64,000 bases of DNA from assembly GCA_022829145.1 (NCBI GenBank), contig CM040749.1, positions 19,181,987-19,245,986 on the forward strand. Direction: 5' to 3'. Numbering within the stretch: position 1 is the first letter of the stretch; each line of letters opens with the position of its first letter. Below, piece by piece: positions 32,401-48,300 of this stretch. The notes beneath the pieces are model-generated. The model saw nothing but the letters and a program-made list of their open reading frames with translations, made no database searches and had not been told where the DNA came from. The position numbers were made by a program, and so were the translations under genes. Source of the stretch: Albula goreensis. Taxonomy: Eukaryota > Chordata > Actinopteri > Albuliformes > Albulidae.

Positions 32401-35400
32401 CTGTTGCCTGGCAGCGCTCTTTTTTTCTGTCCTCTCCCATGTGGCTCTGTCTCGTTTTACATAGATGTCAGACGTCTAGGGGAGGCCCGCCCCTCTTCTG
32501 TTGCAGCACAAAAGCTGCAGGGCAGGAGGAGGAGTAGGGGGTGGTGATGAAGTACGGGCCTGGGTCTGGACTGCTGTGTGTGACAGAACTGTGGAGCAGC
32601 AGCAGAGCTGATCCTGCTCTTCCTTGAGCATGCTTATTCAGGGCTGAGCTTGTTGGCCATAAATACCCCTTGTTAGGGCCCTTTTGTACAGCGCTCTGTT
32701 ATTCCTAACGACTGCGGGGAGAGGCATAACTCAGCCACTTGCGATCCTCTACCGTGCGTGCACACACACACACACATAGACATACACACACACTGCATTC
32801 CTGGGTGTGTCTGCAGATTCACTCATTCTGTCACACTGCTATAAATACTTCATTGTAAGTGTGTTTGTTTTGTTTGTTTTTTGCATTTCCCTGTCTTCTA
32901 CTAAAGGTACTAGCCATAACTGTTTTAGGTTTGTAAACAAAACAAACTGAATATTACTAAATTCTGGTAATCAAATGGAATGTGACTGCATTATTTATGA
33001 GGAAGTGCAGTATAGTTTTTGCAGCAAACTGTAAATTCAGCTGTGCTGTCATGTCCTCCTAGTACATGCTTTTGTCTCCAACAGAAAGCAGGGCAGTTGC
33101 TAGTTTCTCCTGACCGAATTTCCTGTAATAAATTCCTCAGATCCTGCCTCTGGTACTGAGCCTTATATGATGCACGTAACTTTCAGCTGAAGTACGGGAC
33201 ATTGATGGAACTTTATGTGTGAGCGTTGCTGTATCAACAGCCTCTGGAAATGTTTGTGGAAAGTTATTGCTGGAGGGAGAGCAGAGGCCGGCGTGGCTGC
33301 AGGCCACCGACCGAGCTCTGTTTACCCCTGAGTCCATGCCAAGTCCCCGCAACAGCTGTTTGTGCTGAATCCGCCAGCAGGCTCGCTGGGCAGAGTTTAA
33401 AGCTGCTGCCACAGAGGAATTTGCCCATCACAAAGCTGGCCCAGTGACGCAGGCGACGGCTGCAGCACCGAGTCACCGCTAACACGCCAAGCCCATCCCT
33501 ACCAAAGGAGCCCCTGCCGGCTCTTTCAGCAGACACATAAAGGAAGCTTCCACACTTTGCTAGAAAGGTTATTTGTTTGTAGCTTCAGCTTTGTGCTTCA
33601 TTCTACAGGGCTTACCAAGGGCAAATTACAAAAGACTGCAGAGCTCAAATTGCTGCCCTAGTCACACACAGTGTTTTTAAAAGCTGCGTGCCTGTTTTCA
33701 CAGGAGTGATTCAGGTAAGTTGCCAGTCTCAGGGTGTATTGGTCAGGTGCGATGAGGTCAGGATGAACCCCTGCAGGTGCCCTGCCATTGGTACAGTGGG
33801 AAACAGGCAAATGCAGTCAGCACCTCCCCAGTCTTCTGGGATGGGGAGCTACAGTGGCAGACCACTTTCTCTCTCCTCCTCCTCATGTTCCTCACACAGC
33901 CCTCAGAAAGTCTCCCTCTCACCAAAGCTCCTCTGCCCTATTGTTTCCCAGCAGAATGAAAAGAATGATTTAATCTAATTAACATTTTGCTGCATTTGGT
34001 TCTGAATGGGATCATTATGCCTGCCGGTAGGAGAGCCCTGGCAGGGTGCCAGGCCTGGATGAGAAAGGCTGCATTCTGCAGCGCTGCGGGAACAAAGGCT
34101 GAGGCACTGTGCCACACCAGAGTCACTCCAAATCTGTCCTGTGGACCGCCATTAGCCCTGGCAGTGTCTGCTGGAGCAGTGCTGAAAGAGCTGCCAGGAG
34201 ATGTCCAGCAAGAGCCACTGAGCATGCTCACAGTTAGCATCTGCTGCAGCATCCTGGGACTATGTTACTGTATGGAAAACCTGCTCCATACCAGGTAGAC
34301 ATGTCAGAATTCAAGTGCATTTAGTTGTGGATTGGATATGCAATGACAGCCTGCCTCTGATGACATGCAAATGCTTTGGTGTATAATATTTTTTTTTAAA
34401 CTCCCATGATAGATTATTATTATTATTATTCATTTCACAATGAATTGGTGAATACATGTATGAGGACTCTGAGAAGTGGGCACTTCTGCACATCTCCATT
34501 AATAATCTGTGTAACAACATGCATTTTCTCCCACCCAAGGAAGGTGTGAGGGATGTGTGCATTTATGAAAATGATTAATGTTCTAGCACAGCTCTGCTCT
34601 TTTAGGGCTGCTGTGCATGAGGGTTTTTTCCCCATCAATGACTCTGGTTGAATTGGCTAATTAGCTGTACACACCAAAACTGGTTTACTTTAGCAATAAT
34701 TCATTACCTGCTACAAAATGTAGCTAGCATGTCAGTTATTAAACTATGTAAATAATAGAGCAAACTTGGGTATTAAAATGCAGAAACCTATATCACCCTC
34801 CTTTCCCATCCCTGTGGTATCATGTTCCTCATTTGAAAATAGCTTCTGAGATTTTTGTGGTGAGTGCAGAGACCTCACAATGCGGTTTGTGAAATGAAAG
34901 TGGGTAATGTGAGCATATCGTCCACATGGGGGCAGTGTTGAGCAGTATGTGCATTGATGCGTCCTTCAAATCAAACCATTTCAATCCAATACCATGTTTG
35001 GGTAGAGAATATGTTTTGGTTTACATATAAGGTCATTTAAATTATATTCTGAGTTTTTTGTCTTCGCCCCCTTGTTTTTCTGTAGCTGTTTGACCATGTG
35101 TGTAACCAATAATCATGGTGTAAAATAAAAGAAAAAATCTTCAACCAGAATATCGTGCATACACCAGTATGATGAATGTTTTTCTTGTTCATGACACAAA
35201 ACAAGAAAGATCAGGGTCTAAAAGCAAATGCTGCAAAGCCTAATCACAAAGATGATATGACGGGAACACACTCTCACACACACATATTGATGCAGAATAC
35301 AAGCATTTACTTAGCCCAAATTATTGTGTATTTTATATTAATTTGTTGTTTGACAGATAGTGGTAGTTTTCATCATAGAGATTCTGGGAATACACAGTCC

Positions 35401-38400
35401 TTCCATTTTATCCAATTAAAATCTCATCTCTCAAAATAAATCATTCAGAAAACATGAGTCAGCTGGATGGTGACAGACATACAGTAGATGTCTTTCCACA
35501 CAAGATGTCATATTTCTGACAGGAGTGATTGAACCTCATGTAGAGGGTTGGCTAATTCTGGTTACAGCAGCAGAGTCGATTGAAATAAGCAGTGCTGCAC
35601 TCATGAGCTGCCAACGGCCCTGTAATTACCTAATTTACTTAAGTCTGTAATGTTTCTCTCTGAAGGAGGACGAGGGGAAGCAAGAGCTGCAGGGTTTGAC
35701 TGAAGACACTCTGTGGCTGGCGGAGTGTGACCCGTATTATTACCAGGTAAGAGCCTGCTCCTCTGATTGGAACTCCGCACCGAGAGTTGCTGTCCTGAGC
35801 GGCACTTCCACATTCGGGGTTTGATTTCCAGTCTTTCACTTTCCAGCATGTCACTGAGGTGTGAAACGAGGTGTGAAAAATTTGTTTGGTTTTTACATTG
35901 GTCACAAGCCATTTGCTTTCTACCCTTGAGATACATGCTGTTCTTTCCCTTTGCATCCCTGATGCACAGCCTGCCCTTTATGCTATGTTTTTCTTCTAAT
36001 GTCTACCCTTCCTTCGAAATAAAAAAGCAGGAGTCACATCTAGTTTTCGGGCAGACTCACATTTGGTCACATTAAATGTGCTGGTTATGCTAAATGGTAG
36101 AGACTGTATTACAGAGTATCATGAACAGTATTATTTTTATTCTCCTATTTTCCTCTACGGAAAGAGAATTAAGTTATTAGCCCTGCTGTGAAGCTCCCAC
36201 ACAGACAGGAAAATATGGCAGAATGCGATTGTGCAGTTGGCCTATTGAGTGTAATTAGCCTACCCACTATTTTCCCCAGTAAGGCTAATTCAGTCATTGC
36301 CTCACCAGTGTGGGCCTTCAGCCATAACAAGTAATAGCAACTGGATGCACAGTTGCACCATGTTGCAAAGACACCATATGTCTTTATTCTGTGCACCACC
36401 CAAATGCCTGATGATTAGTATTCAAGCAACTGAAAATAAATTAATATGACAATGGTAGCATTCAGTAAATAATGAACCATGATGGGGTTGGCAGCTGTAT
36501 GAAAATAAACCATGTCATGGTGGCGTGATGCATTCCTTGAGGATGTGCTACGAGCCAAACAAACTAAGTATTGAGCAGGTACATCAAGCAGGTAGCAGGT
36601 GTTTTGTGCATATGGGTTTTATCTGAGTATATAACCAGGCCATGATATGCCGGCACATAATTTTTACAGTTAGTTTTTTTTTTTTTCCAAAATAACTTAT
36701 TCTAGGACCAGCTATGTCATGGCTTTTTGTGATTTGATTCACCTTTATCAATGGAGCATACTGGCAATATAGCTTATTTCATGTTTTGTTTTTAATCTTT
36801 GATTTTTACTATGTATATTCACTGTTATTTTGCTTTTATAGTATATTCTGGTTTTAGCATAGCATTTATTTTATAAATAACACATATGAATATTACCATT
36901 CATGTTTTGTCAACAGTTCCACATGATATGAGGCACAGTATCTAGTCACTAGGCATTTGCTAAGAAACTAAAGTCAGCCCTATCAGAGCAAAACCTAACT
37001 GTCATACATCAAAATCCTCAATGAAGTCATTGGATTTGTGCAAATGCAACGCTGTAACCCGCACCATCTGCCTACAGTGGTGTGAGTGATAATGAATTTG
37101 CTTACAAGTCCACCTCCTTGGGAAGGGGATGGAAATAGTATGGCTCTGATGTGCACAGGAGTCATTCATGGAGTTCATAGGTGAAGCAGCCCTGCCAGGG
37201 GCCCTCCCAGTGCTTATTTTTATATTTGAAAATTTTTTTTAGCTGGAATTGTGAAGGATAGCTTTCTTTGCACATGTTTATTGAATATTGAGGTGTGATA
37301 GAGCAGGAGGAGCATCAGGGAAAATGTAGTGAGCCACGTTAAGTGAGGATGTCACATTTTACTTGGTGCACTCTTGTTTGTACCTGTTTTGGAGACTGTA
37401 AAAGATTTATGTGACTCGAATAATGCCAATGCATTCTGAAAGACTCAGCCATTATTTGTTGATGCCTCCTTCCGTTGTGGACTGGTTTTCAGATAAGTGC
37501 ATTGTGGGCTTTAATGACAGGCGTCGTCCTCAAGAGCCTGACACTGTGTGTTATTATGGTAACAAAGCCTCCTGCCAGCTTCGAGACACGTTGAATCACC
37601 TAATGAAATGGATTCTGCCCTTAGTGTTTTATATATGTCAATTTTTTTCGCCATTTGACTGGTTGAATTATTTATATTTACAAATAATTAAATAATTGAT
37701 ATTTATATTTATCACACTATATGTGTGAATGTGGTATGTACATACTGCTGTACACACAAGTTGCCTGTATACATTGTTCCTTATGGAACTACACCCCCCC
37801 CCCCCTTGGGTGAGATAGCGCTCCCACTGGGACAGGAAATTGAAAGTTGTAATTGATGAGGGACTGGAGTGCAGCCCTGGTGGGGGACTGGAATAACACA
37901 CAGAGCTTACTCTCTTGTGTCCCCATGTCCCCTGGCTCTGGCTCCAGTACAAAAGCAGGAAAACAGAGCTGGGTATGGACCTACCCCGCTGCTGCCTGCA
38001 GGAGGGCCTCTTGTTTACCTGCTTCTGATTGGCCCTTGCTTCTGAGGCAAACATCACCTCACTCTCCCTCTTGTTTCCTTGCAATCTCTCTCTCTCTCCC
38101 TCCATCCTTATGTCTCTATCTCTCTTCTCCCTTCCCCCATGTGCTGAGTCACTCAAAGACACTTCATTACAACACCTGCACCTCCAGGGGAAGTGAAGGT
38201 TTCTGTCTCGTCTTTGTCTCTGTCTTCCACACAGTTACTGCTGTCTCTGCTCATTTTGTCTTCCAGTGAAAAGCAAACAAATGGATGCTGACTTTCATAA
38301 ATGAACAATCATTATTTTGCATGGAACAGCTGTGAAACTCATCAAGAAAACACTAGGTACTTGTGTGTGTGTCAGTAAGCAGCTTGTTAATTGAAGGAAA

Positions 38401-39243
38401 TGCCTGTTCAGGATATGTAAAAGGTGTGCCAAAGGAGGGCACAGGAGCTCCAGAACTGTGTGTTTGAACTGTTGGAAAATGACTGAGCAGATCTGCTTTT
38501 GCAGTTTTATCTTGTCGCTCTTTAGACTCTTTATTTTTAACTGTTCTTCACAAGGTCTAGTCTGTGCCCTTCCTTGCTCTTGGGTGCAGCAGACAGATGT
38601 TCTGCGCAGCTTCTTGGCCTCAGCTGCTATGACTCAGTGTTTACTGGGTCGGATGCAGAGTGTCTCTCCAGTGACTGTGCCACACAGTATTTGAGGTATT
38701 AGAATGCCCAATCCAAAGGTCTGATTTTCCTGGGTTGCATCAGGTCAGACCCTTTGCTCACTCATGCCCTCTTTTCATGCTGTTTATGTAACATCTCAGT
38801 ATTTGCCTGACTAGTATTTTACATGTTTTACTCATGGTCATCTTCTGGTGAGGAAAAAGCAGGAACTCACAGAGGAAGGAAAACAGATGCTGGTCTGGGC
38901 CAGGTGAATGCTTGGCGTGTCGGTGCAAGTGAGATCTGGCAGTGCTGTGGGATTAGGCTGTGAGGGGGGTGTTTGAGGTGCCTTCAGCAGGTGATCTTGC
39001 AGCCCTGCAGAGTGCAAGCCTGGCCTGCTGTCAGAGCTGTCTCACTCTCTGGTGAAGGGTAAATTAGGATTTGCACGCACACTCTCATGCAGGTGCACAA
39101 AGAAAGACACACACATGCATTCACATTTTGTCACACATATTTAGATAAGCTCACTGTCACATTATACCACCTGCCATAACAATACGCGCACACCAACAAA
39201 TGCAAGCATACCTGTGCTCATGTCATATGCACGCACACACACA

Positions 39244-39319
<76 letters not shown>

Positions 39320-42300
39320 GAACCAGTGTGCAGAGCTGCACTTCAGCTGAGGGAGGATCTGCTGCTCGGGAGTGCCTCAGAACATCCTTACAGTACATCA
39401 GTAGGGCTGCCTGCATTGGCCTATATTGCATCTGTTTGTTAATAAATATGAGGACACTCACCACATGTGGGGATGCTTGTTAGCTTTTCATGGAAGAAAT
39501 CCTCATTTTTGTTAATACTGTTTTTCAGAGAGAGCAGAATAAACCATGAAAGATGCTGATTATTTTCAGAGCTGTCATAAAGACTGACATATACTGCAAA
39601 TATTTATTCTTTAATCTGAACGATGTATGGCAGAGGTCCCAAACCCAGTCCTGGGGACCTCTATTTGTGTTGTTTTCATCTCAGGCTGTCACTTGATTAA
39701 TTAACATGCTGTGTCCCTTTGCTGAGGAAAGGCCTCCAGTTTAGCCAGTGACAGCTGAGCTAAGTGTAAGGCAGGTGGACACATGGAGACGGATCATGAC
39801 AGCGTGATTTCTGTATCCCTGGACATGACTGGTGTTTTCACTGGTGTCATTTGCAGCTGCATTCTGTTTAACACTGATGGATCCTAAGTGCTAACCAACC
39901 CTGATCTCCTTGCCTCTGAACTGTTTGTCTTTGTGTCAGTGTTCATCCATATAGTAATATGTTTAAACATACATAGACATACTTGTTTTTTAATGTCTTG
40001 TTATTTATAATTTTTCAAAACTCTCCTTGACTGTAATGATTCTCCGTGGTGCTTTCTAGAGCATAGTGAAGATGTATAAAATAAAGCGCTATAAGCTCTG
40101 GTAAGTGGGCCTCTCTGCCACAGCCTGCAGGTAGTCTTAATGATGGGGTTCATCCCTCCTGTCTCCCCAGGATGCTGAGGGGCCAGCCCTGCAGAGCCAC
40201 ACTGACCTCACCATCCCCACGTCCAAGGAGGAGCAGCTCGAGTACCTGCGCTGGAAGAAGGAGCGCGAGCAGATTGACCGGGAGCGTGTTGCTCGTCACA
40301 AAAATGCCAAGGGACAATGGAGGAGAGCATGGGACATGGACAAATCAGAAAATATGTAAGCTGTTGTTTTTCGCTCACCGAACACTGTTGCGTTGTGTGA
40401 GTTGTCTGGGCAAGCATTCATGGGTGTTTGGCTGTTCTTATAAGATTCTGCATGTTTGAGAATCTGCCTTTGTGTTAATTTAAATTATAAATTGGTTATA
40501 ATTTAAATAAAATGAGTGGAGTCTTTTTTGCGTGCTTTTACTGCTGTCCCTGTCCACTTGTCATATCGCATTAGCAGGCTGTTTGTGGATAGCTCTAACT
40601 GCCAGACTGCTTCTCTCCACTTGCCACTGGTAATACACATGTGCTGATACAGGAGATGGAGCTGTCAGAGTCACATCCTCTCAGTTTGGAGAGGATTTGG
40701 TTCTGTTATAAAGACTGAGGGAGAGAGAATGAAAGAGAGACAAGGAGTTGCACTGATGCTGTCTCCAGTCAGTGACAGGCCTGAATTATTCTCCACTGTT
40801 TGGGGGAGAAATTCAGGAAGCTCAGAAATCTTATCCTCTGGCGATGGCCTCCACTCAAGTAGCTCACCCCTCCATTGCTCCAAGGTGAAGTTTGTGAAAT
40901 GTATGGCCAAGTACCAAAGAGCACACTGGGATTGGCTTCTTTACAGTGGGCCTAAACAGTATAAACAGAAACAGTATTTCCTTGGTTATTACTCTTCAGA
41001 TTGTTCAAATTCTTCATCAGCAAATTTCATTGTAATTGTTCTGTTAGTGGAAGTTGAAAATAGTATTAAAAATATTAATATCAGACGGTTCTTGGGTTTG
41101 ATGATCACAATGATCCTGGTCAAAGAGCTTTAATAGAATGTCCCAAATACCCATTTGGCATACTATGATTACAAAAAGTAAATGCTTTACTTACTGTAAA
41201 AATATTGCTCATGTCAGATTAATTGATGCAGCAGTTTTGTACTGACTCATGCAGACTGTAACTTGCTTGGGTACATTAATCTAGCAATGCTCTCCCCTGG
41301 CTTCCTGTCTCTGTGTCACGCACTAATTTAATTATGCAAGTGCAAAGTTAAAAGAATGGGCTATTTTTGCATGCACCTCTAGCTGGAATGTTTTACGCTG
41401 TCTCTGTATCTTGTTGAATGTGATTTCAAATTACATGATTTTTGTACTCCAGTGATGGACTGCTGCCTTATTTTTGGTTAATCTAAAAAAGAACAATCAA
41501 TACAATATTTTCATGAATCTGCAATGACAAGGAACTTAAAATTACCACAAATTGATTTACGTTTATACAATTATTTTTATGTGTTTGTGAGTCTATATTA
41601 TTAGTAAAATTGCCAGGTGGAATATGGACTGGAACTCCCCTGCTTGACAGTGGAAATACTTTCATAAAGACTGGTTTGAATACATAAATGAACTATGTAA
41701 TTGCACCAACAGGCAAAGCATGGTGGTAAAAAATACCAATAATATTTAAACGAACATGAAGTAGTGCAAAACTTACATTCCATTAGTTGGCAAGATTTTA
41801 TGAATTGTTTTGACATTCTTTCAGAGCACTTGGAATATGATTGATAAACTGAATTTTGTCTCGTCCTGGCCTGAGAGGCTGATCTTTTCCCCTGATACAA
41901 GGCCAGACTGGATAAAGTCATGAGGATAGACCAACACTGAGAGAGGCAAAGAGATATGAGTTGAATAATATATGATGAAACAGATTATGAGAATTATGAT
42001 ATCAAAAGAATCTAAAGAATTATGCTTCTCTTTGTCAGCATCTCTAGCGTTTCGCCTGCGCATTCTGTGTCTTGGCAAACACAAGGTTTCACAGCAGCAC
42101 AGTCACAATACAGTTTCTTCATTTGGGCTCTGAGCTCAAAGTGTCATATTAAAGCAAGATTGATTGGGGGGATTTATTCTAACAAAATGAGAGAGCTTTT
42201 CTTCATTAATCCATGCTGGACATTGGTTTTACTTTACTGCATGTGACCGTGAAATGGTTTTGTGTTCCTTGGTTGTAATTCTACCTTGCAGAGCTTATAA

Positions 42301-45300
42301 ACATTAGTACATTGACACATTTGGTCTTTTATATAGCTTGCACTCTCAAGATTCAGGTACCAGTTGTTTGACCCCTTTTAAAAGAAGATATCTGATATTA
42401 AAGTATTTAGAAACTCATACATTAAAGAGTTTTCTAAAAAAAAAAAATCTTTTATAACATATTGGTCACTAGTATTGAAATCATCATGCCTCCCTGACCA
42501 AATTCTTTCTGCAACACACCACATTCTTAGCCATTAAACATGGGTGACAGTATGAAGCAGACTGCAAATATCTGAATAAGAGGAAAGTACATTGCTGTGA
42601 AAGCACAAAAATTGGGTACATTTAATTTGAAAACAAGGAGTTTCTAAAGTTCCTTACAATACCATTAAATTGAGTGATGTACAACTTTGTTGTTAATGTC
42701 TCATCAGAGTCCTTCATTAGTGCTGAAATTGAAATGTTCTATTTCTGATTCTGTCTTTTTAATATGTATTATTGGGTAACAGATGAGTGTTCCCTTCATC
42801 TGAATCTCTATGTTTTCAAAACCATTTTAAGAATTAACTTCCAGAATGGGCCAACCTTAGACAAATTAGCCATAAACTGGAGGCCCTGGAAGCAAGTGAT
42901 GCAAAAGGATATTTTTAGTACACGTTTGAATGCCTTGCCTTATTTGGAGAGGTTCAATGATGCACCAGAGACTCAATAGAATGTAATATATCCTGCTAAT
43001 TCAGGAACAAACGTCCTCTTCCAGCGAGAGTCAAAGAAGTGTCTGAAATAGAGCCAAGGTTACAATTTGTATACATTTGTGCTTGAGGACAGAGACACTT
43101 TTCCAAAAATAGACTTGTGCCTTATCTGATTGAGAAAAGTGTTGTGTTAGTGTGGAAACTTCACTCCCTGTAATTAGACCGTCTCTCCACAGGTTTCGTG
43201 AGAGATTTCATGGAGAAAGTGAAAGAGGGAACAAAGCAAGAGGTGAGGGTGCCAGTGATTAAAACTGCATAAACAAACTCTTTACTAAACAGCAGTGTAG
43301 TACAATCTTACACACAACACATGCACAGGATTATACAATTCTGGGGAATTTGAATTATATTTTGAATCTACAAGCATGCTATGATAAAATAACCTTTACT
43401 CACTGAATCAAAAAGTGAAGAATGAAAAATAACATCAAACTTGTCATCGTGCTGATTATTTTAGCTACATATCTTATTAGCCTCATTTAACTTCATTTTA
43501 ATATTTTTCCCCAGAATGTATTGCATTATTAATTATGATCATAAATAGCATAACATTGATGGAACTATGAATGTGAGAAATGTAAATATAACTTTGCTCT
43601 TGTGATAGAACACTTCAAATATTATTTTCAAAGGATAGAAGAAAAAAGTTCAGTTTCTGTTGCTAAGCCCAAAACTTATTTTGGACCTCACTGAAGAGTC
43701 TTGTGGACGTCCTCCTCCAGAGATCGCCTTTTTGCTGTGGAAAGCATGCCTTTGACCTTGATGCTTAAGCTGGAGGAGGCATCACCAGGGAACAGAATAG
43801 GATCAGACAGTGTGAGACTTGGCAGTGTAATTCTGCAAATACACAGCACTAACGCATACTCCACACAATCTGTGAAGGTGCCCTCACTCAAGCCAGCTAA
43901 TCTCCCACTATATCTTCCACACCACATCGCTTCATTTCTGATCCCTCCTCCATTCATTGCATAAACACATTGATATCAATTATCTTATCAAAGGTAGGAA
44001 CAATGAAAGATTTATGTATAAAATGCCACCAATTACTTTTGTCCTGCAGTGTTACATTCAGAGTAAAATTGCCATGTAGCTTGAATAATTCCAGATCTTT
44101 TTGTGTTATTTTTTTTAGGAAGAAATGCAAGAAGAGGTCATCCAAGACCTGCAGCAGAATCACGAGGTATCACACTTGCATTTGACTTAACTTATTCATG
44201 GAGTCCAATGAACAAATTGATTATATAGATAAACCAGAATACAATGATGAATTTATATAAAATAAAATGGCATGGTGACTCTCAAGCAGGAAGTTGAATA
44301 CATATAATTTTTATCTAAATACAGAAATTATGACTTCATGCTAAAATGGCAATCTTTATTGCAGTGTATCATTTATTTCAGCAAAACAACAGCTGTCTTT
44401 TCATTGTTTTTGGGTTGTGCTTTTAATAAACATATTCACCAAATGTTACTCCATCAAATTAGCCTCCATTATAAGGGACACAAAAAGTCAGCTTTGGACT
44501 TTAAAAAGAGCACACAAGTTCAAATGTGGTAAGACTGATAACAACTGATTGAGAATTAGGGAAGGCCTAAGATTTATTGTCTAAATGTTTCTGGCACTAC
44601 CAGGTCAACAGCAACGGAACAGAGACAAAAGTGGCAAAAACCTGCCTGCAGTCAGTAGCAAAGCCAAGGGCAAGGACCGCCTGACTGGGAGAGCAAGGAG
44701 GTGAGCCTCAGCGACATAACTGACCCTTGTCTAACCTCTCTTCAGCTGGCCTACAAGGCCATAACCTGGGATGAAGACATTTCAGAAAATAAAGTGACCC
44801 AGCTGTGCCCCTGTTTTGGGCAGTTGCGTCCACAATTTTTTTCCTTCCAACTCATTTTGGTTCACTGTTGCCAAAGAGGGAAAAGCGCATACATTACTAT
44901 GTTGACCATACATATGTATTGTATATTTGTACTGTGGCCACTGTATTGGGCATTGTCTTATTTTAATATAAATCATAATTTCTTAGAAATGAATGTTAAT
45001 GTCACACATTTAAAAACAAGCAGAAAAACCTTTCATCACATGTTTGTATTTTGCATCATTGTGGTCCTCATGTCTTTAGTCAAATAGATGACTGAAAATG
45101 TATTATCATCATTTCTTGTTGGTTGGAAACACACACTGAAAGTGGTAGTTATTGATTTTTGACTTAGGCAGCTTTTTTGTCCTAGAGTGGTAAAAATAGG
45201 ATCTATTCATAGTCCCTGAATCACTGATCCCATCAGGGGGCTTTAGAGAGCGGCAGAGGAGACTGTTTCTGTCATGTCTGCCCTCCTATTCTCCCTGTGC

Positions 45301-48300
45301 ACAGACTTTTAGGACTCTCATTGTATTTCCAGGGAAGTTAATTCAGTATATTTTGAAAAGGGTATCTTTTCATGATTTTATCCTGACAAGTTAAAAGGAT
45401 ATTGTACTTTTAATCTTTACTGCCAAATATTTTATATGAATTTATGCCCTTTAAATTCTATGGCCTAAAGGCAAGTCTATTGCTCTGTAAAATATCATTT
45501 TTTTTCTGTGTGAAGTGCAGGATCAGCACTGTTTCAATGCAGTCATTGTTACGTGCTGTCAGTGGTGCTTGTGGTGGTGGTAGCAGTGTCTGCTCAGCAG
45601 AGATGATGTAGATGAAGATGTAGATGACATGGAGGAGCGGTCTGGGGCACCTGCAGTGTGGGTGACCACTATATGCCAGCTATTGTGTGGGACATAGAAG
45701 CTAATGGAAAAGAGTGGGGCAGGGAGAGTGATTGTGGGTGCATCCCAGCAGCCAGAGTGCAGCTGCTGATGAAGAAGGCTCTTGCACTGTCAGGATTTAC
45801 TTGCTATTCAGCAAAATCAGCTATCAGCGCTGATCATTGTTCCATAGAGTGTTTACCTGTACTCGGTCTTGCTCCATTTTAGGCCTTGTGCATTCAGCTC
45901 TGTCCTTATTAGTCATTATGTAATCCTTCCGCTTTTTGCTGTGTTGGTATGGTGTCAATTTGCCAAATGGTGGTGGTATAAATGCAAACTATTAAAAACT
46001 AATAACTCTTGACTCCTTTGAACAGCAAATGTACATTTCTCTCTTACTACTGAATATGTTGGCTTGAAGGAGCTATATGTATACCGATCGTTAGAATTTT
46101 GCATTATAAAATACCTGAACAGCAAAAAAGTTGTGAAATGTACAGTGTATCAGAAATGCCTGAATGGTGAGCCAGTCAGTTTGAACCATTTGGGTGTGTT
46201 CATTTAAACAGCCTCAGTGCATAATTCTTGTAACTTGACAAAGCTGCTGCAGAACCTCTGTGTATAATGAAAGGAATACATCCTCAGTTTCTTGATACTT
46301 ATTTTCTGCTCAGTTGGTCCTCAAAATGCATGTTAGTAATGCTTGGAAATCTATTCATCAGAAACTCTTTACCTCTGATCAGATTTGCACAGCTAAATGA
46401 TGCATGCAGTTAAATGTCCGACATTCAATTGTGCTATTTAACATTTAAGTCAAACCTTTTTTCCCCAGTGGGATCAGCCCATTACACTTTATGTAATTAC
46501 AGTTTTAAAAATATGGATGAAATGTCTTTATAAACGCTTATTTTTCTCATTAACACTTAATGCTTGGCCCTCTTGATTTCAATAATAATAATAATAATAA
46601 TATTAATAATAATAATAATAACAATAATAATAAATAAAGTCATTTATTATTGCCAAATCATCAACCTAAATAATAATATAAATAAACAACATAAAGCTTT
46701 TACCAAGGGCCACGGGGCTGGATCTATGATATTGGTTGGTTGATGGACTGGTATACTGAGTGACATATTTGTCAGTAGAATGACTTGTGAAATAAATTAG
46801 TGTTTATAAAATGCGTGGTTTGTAACTGTTTGTAACTTTCAGATGGGATGCTAAGGAGGAAGGTGAACATTCACAGGTCAGTCATGCATTCATAATTTTG
46901 TGTTTTTTCAGGGATACAAAATTTGAAAGCAAGTGTTCACATAACATGAATTTTACTAGAATTCACACATTTCATGTTGTATACATTTCACACATTTCAT
47001 CTTGCTTCTCTAGACTATGGAGGCCAGCTTTGAAGAGTTCTTGGAGGAGCTGGATGCCTTTGGTGGGGCTGAGGTGGACCTGAGCCCCACAGCAGGAGTG
47101 GAGAATAAAGAGGAGGATGCTATGAAGGATGCCTCGCTCTGTTCAGGCCCAGGGAGTGGTGATGAGTCGGTGGAAGCAGGTGATCCTGAGGGAGGTGGAG
47201 GTGAACCCCCTGACACAGACCGTCACCATGTCAACAAGGATGCTCCATTGGAGGTGGCCTCAGGGACCCCAACCAGCTCTCCAAGTGACAGTGTGCAGAA
47301 AACTCGCAGACCTACTGAGAAAAAGGTCCGTTTCTCAGAAGAGACATTGGAGGCGACCAAACAAACCGATGAGAATCCATCAAGCCCTGTTCCCTCTGAG
47401 TCTGAGAAGGCAGACGCTGTGAAAGAAAATGGTCATGGAAGCAGTGCTACTTCAGTGGCAACCAAGGAGGCTGCGCTGACCCCAGTGCTGGGTCTGGAGG
47501 GGCCTGAGGATCAAGACAGTCAGGAGCAGGACCAGGGGGTCCCTAACCCCCCTCAGAGCAGTGACCCTCTCAGTGGCCTCCCAGAAGAATGTCCTTCTGA
47601 AGGCCAAGGGCCAGAGGACACTGCCAAAACCGAAATGCCTGAAAACGAGCACAACAATGCACAAGGCCTTACTCCAGAGACAGATCACAGACCCCTGGAT
47701 GGAAACTCAGCCGCTCTGTCTGAGCAGAGTGCTGACCAGCCTCTGAAGCATTCTAAGAACACCCGAAGCCCAGGTACTTAGTTCTGTTATGACAAGTTTG
47801 TCCATTTCATCTTCCAACGGAAATGTCAGTAACCATGGTATTCACTGTCCTGTACTTTCCACAGAGGAGATGATCGATTCCAGCTTGTGTGTCTTGAGCT
47901 TAGACTCCGGAGATCCTCATACTTACCACAAAACCAGCAATGACAAGGTGAGGACTTGGCCAAAACATGGAAAAGATAAATGGAAACTGATTCATTCATT
48001 TACATTTTATTTCAACCTGGTTTAGAATGCCAAGTGTTTCTGGGCAAGAGAGGGGGGGCTGTATCTGCATGATCATAGCACCATCATTTTTAGTACTGTC
48101 CATTATATTTTCAAAATATCTTTTGAGTCTTCTTGCCCCAATTTCAAATTTTATCGTAAATATTTAAATGTATTGCAGACACTCATGGCTGTATTGTACC
48201 TTTGTGTTTGTTCAAGTGGTTCTAGTACAGGGCAGCTGGTCCAGCTCACACCAGCTCTGAATGAAATCTAATGAACTCGTTGGCACTGCACTTTCATCTG

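Noticed and set aside
33137-34298. Overlapping open frames on both strands in a GC-rich block
   Set aside because: They lie inside a CCDC9B intron, lack splice support and resemble nothing known. GC-rich DNA has few stops.
39162-39464. Long frames of alternating Cys-Val or His-Thr
   Set aside because: They are translations of the CA microsatellite.
47010-47216. Frame antisense to the large CCDC9B exon
   Set aside because: It is a shadow of the acidic CCDC9B coding exon.
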